From NCBI GenBank assembly GCA_960531495.1, contig OY482865.1, positions 11,182,518 through 11,246,517 on the forward strand: a DNA stretch of 64,000 nt, given 5' to 3'. The notes beneath the pieces were generated by a model, which did no database searches, was not told where the DNA came from, and saw only the letters and a program-made list of their open reading frames with translations. This DNA comes from Zeus faber (lineage: Eukaryota > Chordata > Actinopteri > Zeiformes > Zeidae). Positions 61,080 through 64,000 of the stretch are shown here, piece by piece (the first letter of the stretch is position 1; every line of letters begins with the position of its first letter). Both the position numbers and the translations under genes were made by a program.

Positions 61080-61830
61080 ACCAGGTTTTGAGAAATGTAC
61101 CCACGGACCGACGGCGTGAGATGGAGAGAACACATTGTCTCGGACTGTCTGATGAAGCGCGTCGGATCAAAGACGGGGGGGGGGGGGGAAACGGCCTCTA
61201 AATGAGCGCGGAGACGCCGGGAGTGTTAACACATCGATTAAACCGTTTATTTTCACGGGCTGTTCGGTCCGGGCTACAGTGAGGGCGAACTGGATGCCGT
61301 CGCCTGTGCTGGCAACCTCGGAATCGCACACGCAGTTTGTCAAGCGTTACGGGGGCCTCTGAACAAAAGGGCTTTCGAGCTGTTTTGAGTAGGCTGCACA
61401 AAGAGAAGAGCACCCCGTCATCAGACTGCGTGGACATAATATCTGCCGGTGCCCTTGTTGATGTGCAGTTTGCATAACCCCGAAGCGAGGCAAATAACAC
61501 GGCGCGTTTCCGTCCAGGCATCTGTTCATCTAACTGTGAATCACAGAATGCGGACCTCGGCCTGAATATTGAGTTGGACCGGACTTTAAACTGCGACGGC
61601 CGCCGTCCGTCCTTGTATCTGCGGCAAATTGATATAAATTGATATCGTTCACCGGCGAACGAGGAGAGGGTTGTTTCAAGCTCTTGCATTTGCCCCAATT
61701 TGCGATTACGAGTTTGAGCTCCAGCCGCGGCATCGGATGCACGTGAATGTCGTCACGCGCGCACCGAATCTCCACCCGGGTGGAACCGGGCCTTTGCCGG
61801 ACCGCGGTCTGCGTGCAGCCGGAGTCCAGC
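61080..61830. promoter_or_regulatory. CpG-rich segment
   Basis: Long CpG-rich block with a 14-base G run (61175-61188). A minus-strand frame of 166 codons (61198-61698) and an overlapping one of 126 codons (61530-61910) have no domain I recognise and no splice support. TTGATATAAATTGATAT near 61629 is a short direct repeat. Confidence 0.3.
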
Positions 61831-61961
61831 AAACAGTCAACTGCCATTGATAAAACTGTAAGGACCAGGGCTTTCGAAACGATGCAGTCGTGTGAAATAA
61901 TATGTGCCAAATATCTTTTAGCAATGGCAGAATCTTACAGAATACATTGTTCTGCTCTGTG

Positions 61962-62190
61962 AGGTAAGTACTGGAGGTAAGTTAAGGTGAGTTTCATTTA
62001 GGAGGATTTAAATGTAAATTTATTCCAACACAGACAATTAATTCTATGATACAATTATAGAACCCAGAGTTGCGATTTGTGACGCCGCCCTTTGCGGCCG
62101 CCTGCGTGAGCACCTCGTGTCGATTGTGCACATTTTAGTGTTTTCTGTATTTTTAGAGCTTACAACCTATTGTGCGTATACTGTATTTGT
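61962..62190 (-). repeat. dispersed repeat, inverted partner of 42161-42345
   Basis: Read on the minus strand it shows the same order of motifs as the 42-kb copy, from GTAAGCTCTAAAAATAC through CTGGGTTCTATAATT and ACATTTAAATCCTCCTA to CTTACCTCACAG. It has a few short insertions. The two copies are 20 kb apart in opposite orientation. Confidence 0.75.
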
Positions 62191-62870
62191 AGATCCTGAA
62201 AATCCCTCACTGTCATGTCTCTCCATGAAAAGTCGTAACGTCATTAGAACAGTTCACAGTATACAATTTGGAGAAACGGGCGTGGTGATACAACCATGAC
62301 GTGAATTACTTCCGTCTTTTATACCAAACCAACCAGTGATTGATATTCACTCGAGTAGAACTCTTGCGATTAATGTTCACGCATTCTCTAAAGCTTCGGG
62401 GATTTTGAAAGACTTTTTGGGTGGTTTATATGATAAAAAAAACACCAACAAACAAACTAATCTCCTATAAAAAAGAAAAATGTAAAAAGGACACACTGAT
62501 GATACAACAAATGACTGCGTTGCAGGAAGAGACAAGTGCGCTATTTCAAACGCACAGTTTGTGTGTCCTCACTTCTGCCCTGCTGCTGTCTCCACCAAGC
62601 AGTCAACTCTCTCTGCAAGTCTCCATTTCTGTGCAAGCACATTCACAAACTTGCAGGAACCTGTGGTGCTCTTGTAATACATAATCCATGTGACCCACCT
62701 GAGGACTTGAACATGTTTGCTTTAGATCAACACCGTAGGCCTATCCACCATACAACCAGACATTATATCTTGATGCTAATACAGTAGTTGTATGGTCAGG
62801 GAGGATAGGCCCAGAATAGTGATGGCTTATTATAAGTAATAACTGTACCCTGTCACAGAATCGTTGGTTT

Positions 62871-62871
<1 letters not shown>
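62191..62871. other. unassigned DNA
   Basis: No gene or repeat recognised. Confidence 0.4.
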
Positions 62872-62917
<46 letters not shown>

Positions 62918-62962
62918 AATAGTAATAATAATAATAATAATTTATTTATTTATTTATTTGAT
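62872..62962. repeat. (ATT)n, (AAT)n, (TTTA)n tract
   Basis: An ATT array turns into AAT units at about 62915-62940, so the two parts are complementary, and then into TTTA. Confidence 0.95.
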
Positions 62963-63704
62963 TTATTTTTTTATAAACAATAATGATTATAGCGAATAAT
63001 TATTATTTTTCTCCTTGGCAATTTTTCAGGCTAAAAGTTCACGACAAGAACACGATAATCGGTGAGCCCACGAACACGGTTGGGGTCTCTTAGTACAAGG
63101 GGATCTCAGACATCTCATGGTTCAAGTTGGATCCATTTTGATCTACGTTTGGAGCAGGAATTAATGAATAACCAACGGAAATCTACCCGACGTAGCAGAA
63201 CATTCGCGTGTCGCAGTTCAGCCTCCAGTCGGGTGGTGGAGCGAGATAAGTGGGGGAACGAGTGCTTTATGACATCATCATCTAATTCGTTATATATGTG
63301 CAGGTTGTGCACAGGCTTTTCGTTTGGTATTTTATCTCTTTTGCCCTTCATGTAAATAAACGCATTCTGTTCGCATCTAACCCGTCGCTAGATGTGGTGT
63401 TTGTGTCCCTCCTCCCTTCCACAGAGACACTGTGATGCAGGACTCTGTGAAGTACAGGTAATAGACCGCCACGTGTATTGTACCCTGCAGCTGTACTTAT
63501 TATTTTTATTATTAACATTTGGGGTCAAGCCCGCAGGCCTGTAAGTGTAATTGTACAGCAGCCCATTATTGTTATCTTAAGAGGAAAAATTACCAAAAAT
63601 TATCTGAATGTTGAAGCCTAAAGCCATCTGGTAAACCAACTTCTGCATATCACATGAACACGGTTTATGTCTTGTTTGAACTGCGCTGTCACAAAGACCT
63701 ATTG
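62963..63704. other. unassigned DNA
   Basis: Open frames on both strands at 63062-63355 carry no family motif that I can defend. AATAAA near 63355. Confidence 0.35.
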
Positions 63705-63945
63705 GTTGACGTTTCATCCAAATCGATCCACATACAGAGCAGATATTAGCAAACTCCTATAAATTTAGCAATTTTAAGACCAACGTGTCAGTACACCAGT
63801 CAGAAAATTGTCGAACCCGGCTAAAACGATCTGAAACACGTAAACCGCTTTATAAAAAGGATTTAGTCATTTAAATTTCATCCAAATCGATCCACATACG
63901 GTGCATTAGCGAAAAACCTCACAAATTTAACCCGAAAAATTCAGT
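63705..63945. repeat. direct repeat, 164-bp spacing
   Basis: TTTCATCCAAATCGATCCAC followed by ATAC occurs at 63712 and again at 63876. Each copy is followed by a GC/GT-GCA...TTAGC and AAATTTA stretch. It could be two units of a larger repeat that continues beyond the window. Confidence 0.8.
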
Positions 63946-64000
63946 ATTTCTGGTTAACTGACACGTTACATGTGTCATGAGATTTACAGTAAGACGCTGA

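Noticed and set aside
61198-61910. Two overlapping minus-strand frames of 166 and 126 codons
   Set aside because: CpG-rich composition explains their length. The two frames overlap in different registers and neither shows a motif.
63062-63355. Opposed 97- and 78-codon frames, with a faint Harbinger-like look on the minus strand (LDDDVIKHSF)
   Set aside because: Only a few residues resemble the family and the text that follows does not. Too weak to call.

Overview
The window looks like non-coding nuclear DNA from a ray-finned (teleost) fish. I infer this from the very dense GT/CA, GATA and CT microsatellites, from hAT-type inverted termini of kinds I associate with fish genomes, from an L2-type LINE tail, from Harbinger- and DIRS-like remnants, and from single-copy stretches rich in TAATTA and octamer motifs. 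I cannot name the species. I found no host protein-coding exon, tRNA, rRNA or CRISPR array that I can support. The long open frames (VCVC, THTH, YLSI, SLSL and similar) are translations of microsatellites.

Layout, 0-21 kb: GT and GATA arrays; a TTAA-bounded MITE-like element with a perfect hairpin (844-1319); a CpG-rich patch (2.6-2.8 kb); a hAT-type element with a near-matching 8-bp target duplication (4035-4792); an island with an octamer between inverted SOX-like motifs (6.67 kb); the first of three copies of a short LTR-like repeat (9507-9793); a short telomere-like run (10.4 kb); an isolated perfect 43-bp-arm hairpin (13713-13802); a non-LTR-like repeat (15484-16105); and hAT-type elements at 17876-18403 and 20100-20616.

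Layout, 21-42 kb: a remnant with long inverted ends that resembles DIRS elements (21114-22135); a perfect 41-bp-arm hairpin (26171-26259); a hAT-type element (26637-28399) carrying a nested 1.07-kb foldback element; large GT, GATA and CA arrays (30.8-31.9 kb); an acidic transposase-like open frame (35.2-35.6 kb) with an inverted partner at 46.6-46.9 kb; an AT-rich, octamer-bearing region (36-38 kb); complex CCTA and CT arrays; and the best-bounded hAT-type element (41145-41852).

Layout, 42-64 kb: a solo LTR with a 4-bp target duplication (47192-47759); LINE remnants (51.67-52.09 kb, and 53.40-54.04 kb of L2 type); a Myb/SANT-coding Harbinger-like fragment (56.3-56.6 kb); a cluster of CpG-rich segments (57.7-61.8 kb); and an inverted dispersed repeat shared with 42.2 kb.

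With no genes seen, nothing can be said about operons or pathways. My best reading is a gene-poor, possibly regulatory interval with modest transposon load. The most unusual structural signal is a set of perfect, short-loop inverted duplications (43, 41, 19, 16, 16 and 15-bp arms) that no simple repeat explains. All family names come from reading the sequence only. No database search was run.
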